Positions 41,898 to 51,389 of a stretch of DNA of 64,000 nt are shown here, one piece after another. The translations under genes and the position numbers were made by a program. Numbering within the stretch: the first letter of the stretch is position 1; each line of letters begins with the position of its first letter. Where the stretch lies: positions 3,615,970-3,679,969 of the forward strand of contig NZ_CP087263.1 in the NCBI RefSeq assembly GCF_020923435.1, written 5' to 3'. The notes below the pieces were generated by a model. The model was given only the letters and a program-made list of their open reading frames with translations. It had not been told where the DNA came from and did not search any database. Source of the DNA: Brevibacillus humidisoli. GTDB lineage: Bacteria > Bacillota > Bacilli > Brevibacillales > Brevibacillaceae.

Positions 41898-42866
41898 ATG
41901 TACCAACCGAAAGACTCAGCCAAATCTCCGCGTTTTTGCGGAGTGAGAACGTTTATGAGATTGGAGCAGCTGCAGACTACGGACGACATTGATTTTGCCG
42001 TACTGGGCGTGCCGTTTGATACAGCCGTATCCAACCGCACCGGACAGCGCTATGGCCCTCAGCATATCCGCGATTTCTCCGTGCTGCTGCGACCCTATAA
42101 CCCCGATCAAGACATTCAGATATTTGAGTACTGCTCCGGGGTAGATTACGGCGACATCGACGTCGTGCCGGGAAATATTCACCGCACCTACGACAACATG
42201 GTGGAAGGGATCTCCCCGCTGCTGGAAAAATCAGTTGTTCCGATTATCCTGGGTGGGGACCATTCGATCAGTCTGGGCAACCTGCGGGCCTTTGCCAAAC
42301 ATTATGGACCGGTAGCTTTGGTCCACTTTGACTCCCATTCTGACACGTGGGACAACTACTACGGAGAAAAATACATGCACGGAACACCTTTTCGGCGGGC
42401 CGTCGAGGAAGGCTTGCTGGATGTGGAACACTCCATCCAGATCGGCATGCGCGGTCCACTGTACGGTCCTGAAGATATCGAGGATGCCCGCCAGTTGGGC
42501 TTTGAGGTGATCACGATGCGGGAGTGCCGCGATATCGGCTACAGCCAGGTCTTGAAGCGGATTCATGCCCGTGCGGCTGATCGCCCGGTCTTTGTTTCGT
42601 TTGACGTCGATTTTGTCGATCCGGCATATGCTCCGGGCACAGGAACGCCGGAGGTCGGCGGACCGACGAGCCATGAAGCATTGGAATTGGTGAGGGGGTT
42701 GCATGGATTGGACCTGGTCGGTTTCGACGTGGTTGAAGTGCTCCCCTCCATGGACCCCAGTGAAATAACAGCGATGCTAGCTTCCTCTGTAGCCTACGAA
42801 ATGATCAGTCTGGTTGCAATGAAGAAGCGAAGCCGACAACAGGCCCAACTGGAGCAACATCGCTAG
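41898..42866 (+). CDS. Ureohydrolase, agmatinase/guanidinobutyrase family
   Basis: This 322-residue binuclear manganese hydrolase releases urea from a guanidino substrate. Metal-site motifs are complete: GGDHSIS, HFDSHSDTWD and SFDVDFVDPAYAPGTGTPE. HGTPFRRA is typical of guanidinobutyrase and guanidinopropionase members. With GABA transaminase under the same activator, 4-guanidinobutyrate (giving GABA and urea) is the best substrate guess; agmatine is an alternative. ATG 41898 follows GAGGGAGGCTATT. First gene of a sigma-54 operon. Confidence 0.88.
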   Translation: MYQPKDSAKSPRFCGVRTFMRLEQLQTTDDIDFAVLGVPFDTAVSNRTGQRYGPQHIRDFSVLLRPYNPDQDIQIFEYCSGVDYGDIDVVPGNIHRTYDNMVEGISPLLEKSVVPIILGGDHSISLGNLRAFAKHYGPVALVHFDSHSDTWDNYYGEKYMHGTPFRRAVEEGLLDVEHSIQIGMRGPLYGPEDIEDARQLGFEVITMRECRDIGYSQVLKRIHARAADRPVFVSFDVDFVDPAYAPGTGTPEVGGPTSHEALELVRGLHGLDLVGFDVVEVLPSMDPSEITAMLASSVAYEMISLVAMKKRSRQQAQLEQHR

Positions 42867-42876
42867 AAAGGAGACC

Positions 42877-44325
42877 ATGATGCAGAATTTCATCGGTGGC
42901 AGATGGATAGAGGGAGCTGGTTCCACCCGGAAAATCATCGATCCTTCCAACGAACAGATCCTTGAAGAATTCCGCGAAGCTTCCCAAGAACAGACGCAGG
43001 AAGCGATTCAAGCTGCCCGAACAGCATTTGATCATGGAGAATGGGCCCAAGACCGATCGCTGCGGGTTCGTGCCCTGCATGAATTGGCTGACCGTTTGGA
43101 AGCCGCCTCAGAGGAATTCGCCAGACTGGAGACGCTCAATACGGGCAAGCCGATTCGCGAATCGCGCTTGGACATCAGCGACTCGGTTGCCTGCCTGCGA
43201 TATTATGCAGAGCTCGCAAAGGAGAGTCAGCCACAAGTGATTGCCCGGGAGGAAGAGACGGAGAGTCTGATCATTGAAGAGCCGATTGGCGTTTGTGGAC
43301 TGATCGTCCCGTGGAACTTCCCCCTGCTGCTCGGTCTTTGGAAGCTAGCTCCGGCGTTGGCTGCGGGAAACACCGTTATCTTTAAACCGTCGGAGCTCAC
43401 CCCGCTCACGATCGTAAAGCTGATGGAACTGGTTGAGCAATGCCCGTTTCCCTCGGGAGTGGTCAATCTGGTATTGGGCGCCGGCGATCCGGTAGGCGCA
43501 ACCATCGTAAACAGCCCCGAGGTAGACAAGATTTCTTTTACCGGCGGAACCGTTACCGGCCGATCCATCTATGAAGCCTGTGCCGCTCAGATCAAGCGAG
43601 TCTCCCTCGAATTGGGAGGAAAGTCGCCGCTGATTGTGCTCAATGACGCTGACCTCGCACTGGCTGTAGAATGGGCTGTATTTGGTTCGTTCTTTAACCA
43701 GGGGCAAGTATGCGTCGCTTCATCCCGACTCCTCGTCCATCAGGATCTGGCTGACCCGTTTCTTCAGCGGTTGAGCGAGAAGCTGCAGCAGATCCGCTTC
43801 GGTCCTCCCCTCGCTGAAGAGACCGAGATCGGTCCGTTGATCAGCGCAGCGCATCGTGACCGGGTGAAGTCATATATCCAAGCCGGATTGAAAGAGGGGG
43901 CAACACTCCTCTGTGGCGGCGAGCCGGTTGGCGAACAGGGCTACTATCTGTCACCTGCCGTCTTTGTTGACGTTCACCAGGAGATGAGAATTGTACAGGA
44001 AGAAATCTTCGGACCTGTGATTACCGTGCAGACCTTTGAAACGGATGAAGAAGCGGTTGCCTTGGCCAATGGCACGCCATACGGACTGGCTGCAGGCGTA
44101 CTGGCTGGAGATGTCGAGCGGGCCAGACGGATTGCTGCCCGGCTGAAGGCGGGTACGATCTGGATCAACAGCTATCACACCCCCTTTGTCGATGCCCCTT
44201 GGGGCGGATTCAAGCAGAGCGGCATCGGTCGGGAATTGGGACCGCACGGAATGAATGGCTTTACGGAAACCAAACACCTGCATGTAACACCCACCTTGGT
44301 GAGACTGGACTGGTATGGTTTCTGA
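42877..44325 (+). CDS. Aldehyde dehydrogenase of the guanidino/GABA operon
   Basis: This 482-residue ALDH of the betaine/aminobutyraldehyde group has VNLVLGAGDPVG, SLELGGKSPLIV with catalytic Glu, and FNQGQVCVASSR with catalytic Cys. By context it could oxidise 4-guanidinobutyraldehyde or 4-aminobutyraldehyde, feeding the ureohydrolase or GABA pool. It starts 10 bp after the ureohydrolase gene, behind AAAGGAGACC. Family firm, substrate inferred. Confidence 0.88.
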   Translation: MMQNFIGGRWIEGAGSTRKIIDPSNEQILEEFREASQEQTQEAIQAARTAFDHGEWAQDRSLRVRALHELADRLEAASEEFARLETLNTGKPIRESRLDISDSVACLRYYAELAKESQPQVIAREEETESLIIEEPIGVCGLIVPWNFPLLLGLWKLAPALAAGNTVIFKPSELTPLTIVKLMELVEQCPFPSGVVNLVLGAGDPVGATIVNSPEVDKISFTGGTVTGRSIYEACAAQIKRVSLELGGKSPLIVLNDADLALAVEWAVFGSFFNQGQVCVASSRLLVHQDLADPFLQRLSEKLQQIRFGPPLAEETEIGPLISAAHRDRVKSYIQAGLKEGATLLCGGEPVGEQGYYLSPAVFVDVHQEMRIVQEEIFGPVITVQTFETDEEAVALANGTPYGLAAGVLAGDVERARRIAARLKAGTIWINSYHTPFVDAPWGGFKQSGIGRELGPHGMNGFTETKHLHVTPTLVRLDWYGF

Positions 44326-44398
44326 GGAAGGATTCCCCTTCCTTGCCTGTATATGATTGAAAATTTCTAATTTATGAGCAAAAAGGAGATGAGACGAC

Positions 44399-45772
44399 AT
44401 GGCAAACTGGACTCAGCAGCTGGGCCGTGACAACATTACACCGACACCAAAGAACGAGCGATCGATGAACTTTTTTGCCACCTTTGCCCTCTGGTTGGCG
44501 GCCAACGTCGTGATCACCACGGTCATGACGGGAATGATGTTCGTCCCAGATATTTCATTTACCGATGCGTTGTGGGCAATCTTGATCGGCTCCGTGCTAG
44601 GGGCGATTCCACTGGCACTCACAGGCAACATCGGCACCCGTACCGGTCTGCCCACGATGGTGATTACCCGCGCATCCTTTGGACAAAAAGGAGCGATACT
44701 GCCTGCCCTCGTCAACACGATTATTCTGATCGGCTGGAGTTGGATTCAAGCTTATATGGCCGGACTGAGTCTCAATTACGCGATCGAATATGCAACCGGT
44801 TACAGCAATGTGGAACTGTTTGTCATTTTGACAGAGGTGTTGGTTGTAGCGATTACCATCTATGGACACCGCGGCGTTGAAAGAATGGAAAAATGGGTGT
44901 CTGTGGCAATGCTGCTCTTGTCTGCCGCTGTGTTTATCAAGTTGTTTACGGCCTATGATGCCGGCAGCCTTTTCACGATGCAGCTGAGCGAAAATCCGGC
45001 GATTACCGGAATCATTGCCTTTGACCTTGTCGTCGCTACCGCCTTTTCCTGGATGTCAACCGTGTGCGACTTCAACCGCAACTGCCAAGGAGAGAAAGCA
45101 GGGATGCTGGGCACGTATCTAGGCTATATTACGGCTACCGTGATCGCGATGGGATTAGGGGCGACGGTCAGCGGCTTCAGTATCCTCGCCGGAATGGAAC
45201 AAACCTATGACCCAACTATCCTGCTGAATGCGCACGGATTCGGGCTGATCGCTTCCGTCGTTGTCTTTTTCTCTGTGTTGTCCACAAACGTGATGGCCTT
45301 ATACAGCGCAACCATGTCTTTCATGAACGTATTTCCTAAGCTCGGGTTCTGGAAACCTACCCTGCTCATGGGAATCCTTTGTACGATTGGTGCCTTGCTG
45401 AAAGAAGCCCTGATGACAAATTTCTTCAACTTTATCCTGCTGATTGCCACGATGTTTATCCCGGTGTTTGCGATCGTACTCGTCGATTATTTCATGCTCA
45501 AGAAACGAGATTATGATGCCGAAGAGATTGCCTCTGGCAAGAAGGGGCTGTATCATTATCAAAACGGGATCAACTATGCGGCCTATGCGGCTTACGTAAT
45601 CGGCGCCGTGTTTGCTTACTATTTCACCTATGTACAGCCTCTCAGCATCGGCTCTACGGTCCTGACGTTCTTCATCTCCGGAGTCGGATACTGGGTTCTG
45701 ATGAAAGTGAGCGGCCAGACTACCGTACAATCCCAGCCGGATCTCGATGAAGAACAGGCCGTGGAGGCGTAA
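44399..45772 (+). CDS. NCS1-family permease (CodB-like)
   Basis: This 457-residue transporter of the nucleobase-cation-symport-1 family has twelve spans. Signatures include NIGTRTGLPTMVITRASFGQ and GWSWIQAYMAGLSLNYA. In this operon it most likely imports the guanidino or amide substrate rather than cytosine. ATG follows AAAAGGAGATGAGACGAC. The stop is 1 bp before the next start, so coupling is tight. Confidence 0.88.
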   Translation: MANWTQQLGRDNITPTPKNERSMNFFATFALWLAANVVITTVMTGMMFVPDISFTDALWAILIGSVLGAIPLALTGNIGTRTGLPTMVITRASFGQKGAILPALVNTIILIGWSWIQAYMAGLSLNYAIEYATGYSNVELFVILTEVLVVAITIYGHRGVERMEKWVSVAMLLLSAAVFIKLFTAYDAGSLFTMQLSENPAITGIIAFDLVVATAFSWMSTVCDFNRNCQGEKAGMLGTYLGYITATVIAMGLGATVSGFSILAGMEQTYDPTILLNAHGFGLIASVVVFFSVLSTNVMALYSATMSFMNVFPKLGFWKPTLLMGILCTIGALLKEALMTNFFNFILLIATMFIPVFAIVLVDYFMLKKRDYDAEEIASGKKGLYHYQNGINYAAYAAYVIGAVFAYYFTYVQPLSIGSTVLTFFISGVGYWVLMKVSGQTTVQSQPDLDEEQAVEA

Positions 45773-45773
45773 G

Positions 45774-46574
45774 ATGAGCCAACCTGTACAGATCGCCATC
45801 GTCCAGTCATCTTTTGAGAGTGGACGGGTGACGCAAAACATCGACAAGATGATCGACAACGTGAAGTACGGCCATCAGGCCTATCCGAATGCCCGCCTGT
45901 TTCTGTTCCCGGAGCTGGCAGTAACCGGCTACGATCTTTCTCCTGCTGTGCGAAACAATGCCATAGACCGGGAATCCCCGGTCTTTTCTCCATTGCAGGA
46001 AGCAGCTCGCTCCCACTCGCTGTACCTCGGATTCGGCTATCCGGAACGGGGGGATGGTGGCGCGGTCTACAATTCTTTTATCCTGCTCGGACCGGACGGC
46101 ACGATTGCCGCCCACTACCGCAAGATCCACCTGACTCCACTGGAAAAAGGCCTGTTCACCCCTGGAGATGAACCGGTGGTGGCCGAGACGAAGCTGGGCA
46201 AAATCGGAATCATGATCTGCTGGGATCTCGCCTTTCCCGAGCTGGCCCGAAAGCTTGCCCTGAGTGGAGCAGAGCTGATTCTGGCCCCGAGTGCCTGGGA
46301 GGTGCCTCACCACCTCCCGTTCCAGCGGTTTGCCATGGCCAGAGCGATCGACAACACGGTGTATGTAGCGTCCTGCAATCATGTGGGCCGTTCCGCTGAG
46401 CTGGAGTTCTTCGGTCTCTCCGCGGTGCACGGCCCAGATGGCAATCCAGTTGCCCAGGCCAAAAACGGGACAGAAGATTTGCTCGTCGTCACCATCGACC
46501 TCGACTATCCCCAGCAGTTGAGAGGGGCATTCTTTACGATGCGGGAAGAGCGCAGAACCGACCTTTACAAATGA
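45774..46574 (+). CDS. Nitrilase-superfamily amidohydrolase
   Basis: This 266-residue carbon-nitrogen hydrolase shows the Glu-Lys-Cys triad in LFPELAVTGYD, HYRKIHLTPLEKGLF and GIMICWDLAFPE. Length and motifs fit the omega-amidase and N-carbamoylputrescine-amidase groups. In context it may cleave 4-guanidinobutyramide, a carbamoyl-amine or another omega-amide to feed the pathway. ATG follows GGAGGCGTAAG, the end of the permease gene. Substrate not determinable from sequence. Confidence 0.85.
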   Translation: MSQPVQIAIVQSSFESGRVTQNIDKMIDNVKYGHQAYPNARLFLFPELAVTGYDLSPAVRNNAIDRESPVFSPLQEAARSHSLYLGFGYPERGDGGAVYNSFILLGPDGTIAAHYRKIHLTPLEKGLFTPGDEPVVAETKLGKIGIMICWDLAFPELARKLALSGAELILAPSAWEVPHHLPFQRFAMARAIDNTVYVASCNHVGRSAELEFFGLSAVHGPDGNPVAQAKNGTEDLLVVTIDLDYPQQLRGAFFTMREERRTDLYK

Positions 46575-46584
46575 GGTGAATTAC

Positions 46585-47253
46585 GTGCACAAAGTTGAAA
46601 AGATAGTCGATTTGTCGATCCCGATCTCGGCAGCAACACCGATCTACCCCGGAGATCCACAACCAACCATAACGCCGGCCGCTTCCATCGATCCGGACGG
46701 TTATAACGTCAGCAGCCTCCACCTCGGGTCCCATACCGGGACCCATGTGGATGCTCCTCTTCATTTCCGTGCGGAAGGGCCCTCGATCGACAGCCTCCCC
46801 TTGCAGGCTTTTATTGGCGAAGGAGTGGTGATCGATGTGACAGGCAAAGCTCCTGCAGAACCGATTGGCATCGAAGATATTCAACCCTATCTGGAGCAGC
46901 TCGGTCCCGGCAAAATCGCCCTCATCTACACCGGATGGTCCGATTATCTGGGAGATCCACTCTACTTTCGTCATCCCTACGTCGACTCGGCAGCGATCGA
47001 CGCGATGCTGGACCGTGGGATACGAACGTTTTTGATCGATGCATTAAACATCGACCCACCCGATGGAGACCGCTTTCCGGCCCATGAGAAAATCACGCGG
47101 TTGAACGGTGTGATCGGCGAAAACTTCAGCCAATTCGGAGCGATTGATTTTCCACATCCTTGGATCATGGCCTTCCCGTTGAAGATTGAGCAGGGAGACG
47201 GTTCCCCTGTGCGGGCCGTAGCTGTTAAATTTTCGAGCGGGGAGGAAGTTTGA
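46585..47253 (+). CDS. Cyclase-family metal hydrolase (kynurenine formamidase-like)
   Basis: This 222-residue protein of the cyclase superfamily has the metal motif SHTGTHVDAPLHF near residues 53-65 and GIRTFLIDALNIDPPD. Members hydrolyse formamides, isatin or similar cyclic amides. GTG 46585 follows GAGGTGAATTAC; an in-frame GTG 46576 sits on the same ribosome site. Last gene of the sigma-54 operon. Its role with guanidino or amide catabolism is unknown; ring opening of a lactam or hydantoin is one possibility. Confidence 0.8.
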   Translation: MHKVEKIVDLSIPISAATPIYPGDPQPTITPAASIDPDGYNVSSLHLGSHTGTHVDAPLHFRAEGPSIDSLPLQAFIGEGVVIDVTGKAPAEPIGIEDIQPYLEQLGPGKIALIYTGWSDYLGDPLYFRHPYVDSAAIDAMLDRGIRTFLIDALNIDPPDGDRFPAHEKITRLNGVIGENFSQFGAIDFPHPWIMAFPLKIEQGDGSPVRAVAVKFSSGEEV

Positions 47254-47297
47254 AGCACGGAAAGGAAGCGTATCGAGCCAATTGGAGTCCATATGAA

Positions 47298-48242
47298 CTA
47301 GATTTCTAGTCTATATTCCTCGCGTGTGGCAAACGGCATATATCCAGCCTTTTTAAAAGCGTTTGCCATTGGTATGTTGTTCACATCCGTATCAGTACGG
47401 ATCAGAGTGACCCCATTGCTAAGCAAAATGTTGGTTCCCCGGTTCAGCAACAAATGAATATACCCGCGTCCCCGGTATCGCGGCACGACCCCAATGTAGC
47501 CAATCGTCGCAAAGGTTGGACTTTCCGTCGGCATCACCAGTCCGACCAAGTCACCTTGTCGGGTGTAAGCAAGCTGCCACCAACTGGGGTCATACTTCAT
47601 CTGTTGAAGGTCCTCAAGCAAACTCTTTGCTTGTTCCCAGTCCCCGCGGGCTTGGCAGTCTGAGCGAATGCGGGAGTCCAATGTACCCCGGGATACCAAC
47701 CGGATTGCATCAAGAAACACAGGGGTTCCAACCTCGGGAAACGAACGGAAAACGAGCTCATCAGACTCCCGAAGAGGAGCCCCCCTCATCTTCCATTCGA
47801 ACCGATGGGTTACCCGCTCCTGTTTAAACCCCATTGCCTGGAGCAGTGCCTTCCGTTTTGCAGGGTGCTTCTGCCACTGCGGCGCGAGCGGTGGATCGTC
47901 CAGCACATACCCAATGCTCGTAACTCCTCTGCTGCGCATCTGATCGAGTACGAGTTGCAGCATGGCTGTGCCAAATGAAAGGTATTCCGGACTCTCCCAT
48001 GGCAATTCGAGCAACACCATATCAAGCGGTTTGTCTAATGTAGGAAGGGTCCAGAAAGCCACACGCCCTCGTAGTTGAGCGGCCTGCTCAGCATAAAAAC
48101 ACCATTCAGGGCGCATCGAACCGATAGAGAACATCTGCTCCAGATAGTGCTGCACATCATCTGCGTAGGATGAATCCACACCTATGGAAACAAAGCGATG
48201 CGTCTCTTCTGACGTGATCGGGCGAACGGTTACCGATGTCAT
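47298..48242 (-). CDS. GNAT acetyltransferase, two-domain type
   Basis: This 314-residue protein has a GNAT domain at its C-terminus (FATIGYIGVVPRYRGRGYIH, with the acetyl-CoA loop RYRGRGY, and MANAFKKAGYMPF). The N-terminal ~150 residues look like a degenerate GNAT half. ATG follows GAGGGAGAAAA. It converges with the sigma-54 operon. Substrate unknown. Confidence 0.82.
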   Translation of the reverse strand: MTSVTVRPITSEETHRFVSIGVDSSYADDVQHYLEQMFSIGSMRPEWCFYAEQAAQLRGRVAFWTLPTLDKPLDMVLLELPWESPEYLSFGTAMLQLVLDQMRSRGVTSIGYVLDDPPLAPQWQKHPAKRKALLQAMGFKQERVTHRFEWKMRGAPLRESDELVFRSFPEVGTPVFLDAIRLVSRGTLDSRIRSDCQARGDWEQAKSLLEDLQQMKYDPSWWQLAYTRQGDLVGLVMPTESPTFATIGYIGVVPRYRGRGYIHLLLNRGTNILLSNGVTLIRTDTDVNNIPMANAFKKAGYMPFATREEYRLEI

Positions 48243-48536
48243 TTTTCTCCCTCTTTCTTTGTAGAATTGGAGATTGGTTTTGCGTTGTGAACACCATGAT
48301 TGCTCCCCCTTTCTTTCGTTTTTTGTAACGATCTATATCATTTTTGATTGTTACATAGTCAGCATAACATGTTGCTTGTTGTTCGTAAAGGAAACTCTTT
48401 CCCATTAATATCCATACAAAATCAACAATTGGTCAGGGTGGTACTCGCTTCTTCATACCGGTTTGTTGCTGGCGGCTCTGTTCGTGGTATCAAAGTGGTT
48501 CAGGCGGGCTTTGCCACAAGAGGAGCGTCCATTGTA

Positions 48537-49042
48537 ATGTATCCATTCCCCGAAAAATTTGATGCCAGTGAATGGATGGTCATCTGTGGAGTGCTGATTC
48601 TTGGCAGCTTGTTTCTTGTTCTTCCCAAGCGATTTCCGACCACCGCTACGATTGTTATGCTTATCCTTAGTGCTTTTACGGCGAGGCTGGCAGACAGCAT
48701 CTTTTTGCCTTACGATTTGTGCGATGCAATGGATACAGCTACCCACAGCCTATTTGACCTGATTCTGTACACGGTGGGGTACCCTTTGTATGGGTACTTT
48801 GCCTTTTATCTATACGATTAGTGGCGATTACAAGGTTGGCACAGAGCCGTCTATGTATTCGGCTGGGCGCTAGTACACCTGTATCGAAGCGATTGGAGTG
48901 AAAGTGGGAGTTTTTACCTTTAAAGGGTGGACATCTCTCTACTCGGGGTCTGTCTATCTGGTGGTCTTTACATCTTATTTGCTGTTGTACCATCGGATCG
49001 TAGCGGAGTATCGAAAGGGGGACGCCAGCAAAACGCGAATCT
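48537..49042 (+). pseudogene. CBO0543-type membrane protein, disrupted
   Basis: The frame from ATG 48537 encodes MYPFPEKFDASEWMVICGVL and further hydrophobic helices, ending YPLYGYFAFYLYD at a TAG (48819-48821). In the same frame after the stop, GWHRAVYVFGWALVHLY continues the family. A one-base shift near 48885 then gives GVKVGVFTFKGWTSLYSG and VYLVVFTSYLLLYHRIV. A premature stop plus a frameshift make it a pseudogene unless these are sequencing errors. Confidence 0.72.
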
Positions 49043-49065
49043 ACAACGGTAAGGGTTTTGGAACA

Positions 49066-49112
49066 AAAAAAATAGCCGATTTTCACCACGCTCAGGGGGT
49101 AACCGGCTTTAT
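49066..49112 (+). repeat. Left copy of an inverted hairpin element
   Basis: AATAGCCGATTTTCACCACG followed by CTCAGGGGGTAACCGGCTTTATT can fold (AGCCG...CGGCT) and has A and T runs at its ends. Read in reverse it matches 52816-52860 at about 42 of 47 positions. It also serves as terminator for the minus-strand gene ending at 49139. Confidence 0.75.
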
Positions 49113-49138
49113 TGCTATCCTTGATGTAACGGCAGACC

Positions 49139-49849
49139 TTAACCGAAGATTGTAATCTCCCTATTATTACTATCTAACACTTCAATCTTCACAGTACTAC
49201 CAAGATGATGTGACACTAGATCAGACAATTCTTTAAGCGCCATATGAAACTCATCGCTTCTTGTTTCATCTATTAATTCCATACAGAGGAATGCATTTTT
49301 CGTATTTTCGGTTAGCATCGTCCTCTTAGCTTCACGCCAATTCCAACATCTGCATATTGCACCTTCATCATCTTTATAAACAATTTCACCTTCATATGGC
49401 GAAGCATTTTCATCATTTCCCAATGGGATAAACGGTTCGTTGCCATTTGCCCGCGTTAGCCGAATATCGCCTACAAACGTGTCAATATCTTCTCCACCAC
49501 ACGGAAGCCCATAACGCAATGAAATTGAATTATAAATGTCAACAAGCGGGTTTATTGTTCCAATATGATTGCCATTTTTCACTCTTTTTAATAAAGCTTC
49601 AATGGAACACCTTGCCCCTTTCTTTGTCTTGAATTTCTGAAAAGCTTCTCGCCAAACGAATATGACTGGATTACTACTCAATTCCTCCAGGCGTAAGAAT
49701 TTATGTGCTTCTTTCTCTGCCTCCTGCAGCAGCTTCTCGTATACTTCAACGTCCCTTATTGCATTATCAATCCCCTCGCAAATAACGGTGCCTATTTTTG
49801 CATGAGGGAATAACGACCAAAAATCATCCTCAATGATAAATCTGGGCAT
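49139..49849 (-). CDS. B3/B4 tRNA-binding-domain protein
   Basis: This 236-residue protein resembles the B3/B4 editing-like domain of phenylalanyl-tRNA synthetase beta, found alone in many bacteria. Typical parts are ISLRYGLPCGGEDIDTFVGD, IRLTRANGNEPFIPLG and GAICRCWNWREAKRTMLTEN. Free-standing members may clear mischarged tRNA. ATG 49849 follows GGAGAGATATGTT. The gene is clearly more AT-rich than DNA to either side and belongs to the 49.1-52.8 kb insert. Confidence 0.85.
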   Translation of the reverse strand: MPRFIIEDDFWSLFPHAKIGTVICEGIDNAIRDVEVYEKLLQEAEKEAHKFLRLEELSSNPVIFVWREAFQKFKTKKGARCSIEALLKRVKNGNHIGTINPLVDIYNSISLRYGLPCGGEDIDTFVGDIRLTRANGNEPFIPLGNDENASPYEGEIVYKDDEGAICRCWNWREAKRTMLTENTKNAFLCMELIDETRSDEFHMALKELSDLVSHHLGSTVKIEVLDSNNREITIFG

Positions 49850-49938
49850 AACATATCTCTCCATTTCATTTTACTTATAGTCTTGGTCAAATCGCTATTG
49901 TTGTGTCACAACACGATAAACTTCATCAGTAATCACTC

Positions 49939-50577
49939 TTATGTTTTGGAGGGGCTCGCAAAGGCGGAGAATACCCCTAGAACAATATAAAAATAGCCAG
50001 TTATCCGATTCTGTACCTTTGAACTCACTTTACTACCCAGCATCCGCTTTCCAATACTTGCTGCAAGAACTGCATACAGACCATCACAAATAATTGCCAG
50101 GGTAACAAAGATGGTTCCTAAAAGCAAAAATTGTACTGTGACTGATCCGACAGAAGGGGATATGAATTGCGGAAAGAAGGCTAAAAAAAAGAGTGCTGTC
50201 TTAGGATTCATTACTTCTACGAGCGCTGATTGGTAAAAAATCTTTCCTAATTTTTTGCGAGGGGCTTGTGTATTTTCTGGAGTCTTACGATCAGATGTAG
50301 AAAATAAAGTCTTGCAACCCAGATAGATTAGATAAGCAGCACCCAGATATTTTACGATAGTAAAGGCTGTTGCTGATGTCATTAGGATCGCAGATACTCC
50401 AATTGCTCCAGCTAAAACGTGAACAGAACCACCAAGAGATACACCAAGAGCTGATACCAAGCCCGCTTTCTTCCCTTGCTCAATACTTCTTGCCATAATA
50501 TAGAATACAGCTGGTCCAGGTATGATGATCAATGCAGCAGCAGAAATGACAAAGAGCCAAATCGTTGAAAACTCCAT
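49939..50577 (-). CDS. LysE/RhtB-family amino-acid exporter
   Basis: This 212-residue membrane protein has five to six spans and the family signature ALIIIPGPAVFYIMARSIEQ and KKAGLVSALGVSLGG. LysE/RhtB proteins export amino acids or their analogues. ATG 50577 follows AAGGAGTTGCCTCTT. It lies downstream of the PaiB-like gene and is AT-rich like its neighbours. A MocR regulator nearby may control it. Confidence 0.9.
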   Translation of the reverse strand: MEFSTIWLFVISAAALIIIPGPAVFYIMARSIEQGKKAGLVSALGVSLGGSVHVLAGAIGVSAILMTSATAFTIVKYLGAAYLIYLGCKTLFSTSDRKTPENTQAPRKKLGKIFYQSALVEVMNPKTALFFLAFFPQFISPSVGSVTVQFLLLGTIFVTLAIICDGLYAVLAASIGKRMLGSKVSSKVQNRITGYFYIVLGVFSAFASPSKT

Positions 50578-50647
50578 AAGAGGCAACTCCTTGTTGTATT
50601 TTTGCACATGATAGAATTGAGATCCTTCTTGGTTGGTAGAAGCAAGG

Positions 50648-51265
50648 TTACACTTTATTTTTAAGGTTCGCTTTCATCAAGGAGGCAATTTGTTGCTCGT
50701 TTGGAAACGGAATCTGTTCCAACTGTTTTACAATGAGCTCTTGTCTGTGTACGGAATGGTTTTGACTTACCTTTGCTTTCCCTTCCATCCTATCGATTTT
50801 TATCTTGAATCCTTGAACGCCTTTGTTCATACCAGCGAGAAACTCAGCATCTACATCCTGCAATCTGTAAGAACTGTCAGGAGCTTCATACTTCAATACC
50901 ATATCATTCAAGGAACTCATTAACTCTTGTTCATCCTCGATTAGCTCAACTTCACCGTAAACATGAACAGTTACATAATTCCACGTTGGCACTGCTTGAT
51001 TGGTCTCATACCAGGAGGGAGAGATATAACAATGAGGACCATGGAAAACAGCTAAGACTGTCTGATTTTGAATATCCCTCCACTGTGGGTTCGGACGGGC
51101 AAAATGACCGTACAAATAGGTTTTCTCCTTATTCAACACCAGAGGCAGATGGGTAGCGAAGGGCGTTCCGTTATGAATGGAAAACAATGTTGCAAAACTG
51201 TTCTCCTGTATGACGTGGTAGGCAGCAGTTGCTTCTTTCATCGCAAAATGCTTTGGGATATACAT
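50648..51265 (-). CDS. FMN-binding PaiB-like protein
   Basis: This 205-residue flavin-binding split-barrel protein is related to PaiB, a repressor of sporulation and protease genes, and to PPOX-type oxidases. Visible parts are [39 protein letters not shown] and [12 protein letters not shown]. The C-terminus [19 protein letters not shown] is typical of PaiB. ATG 51265 follows GAGGAGGCTTCAA. It is divergent from the MocR gene at 51390, the usual layout for a MocR target. Confidence 0.87.
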   Translation of the reverse strand: MYIPKHFAMKEATAAYHVIQENSFATLFSIHNGTPFATHLPLVLNKEKTYLYGHFARPNPQWRDIQNQTVLAVFHGPHCYISPSWYETNQAVPTWNYVTVHVYGEVELIEDEQELMSSLNDMVLKYEAPDSSYRLQDVDAEFLAGMNKGVQGFKIKIDRMEGKAKVSQNHSVHRQELIVKQLEQIPFPNEQQIASLMKANLKNKV

Positions 51266-51389
51266 TTGAAGCCTCCTCGCAATCCTATTTTTGACACACA
51301 ACAGATATCCTTTACACGGTATGATATAATTCAAACTGACATTAAAAAAGGTACAATACTAAAAAAATGAGCATGTCAGGGAGATGCAA

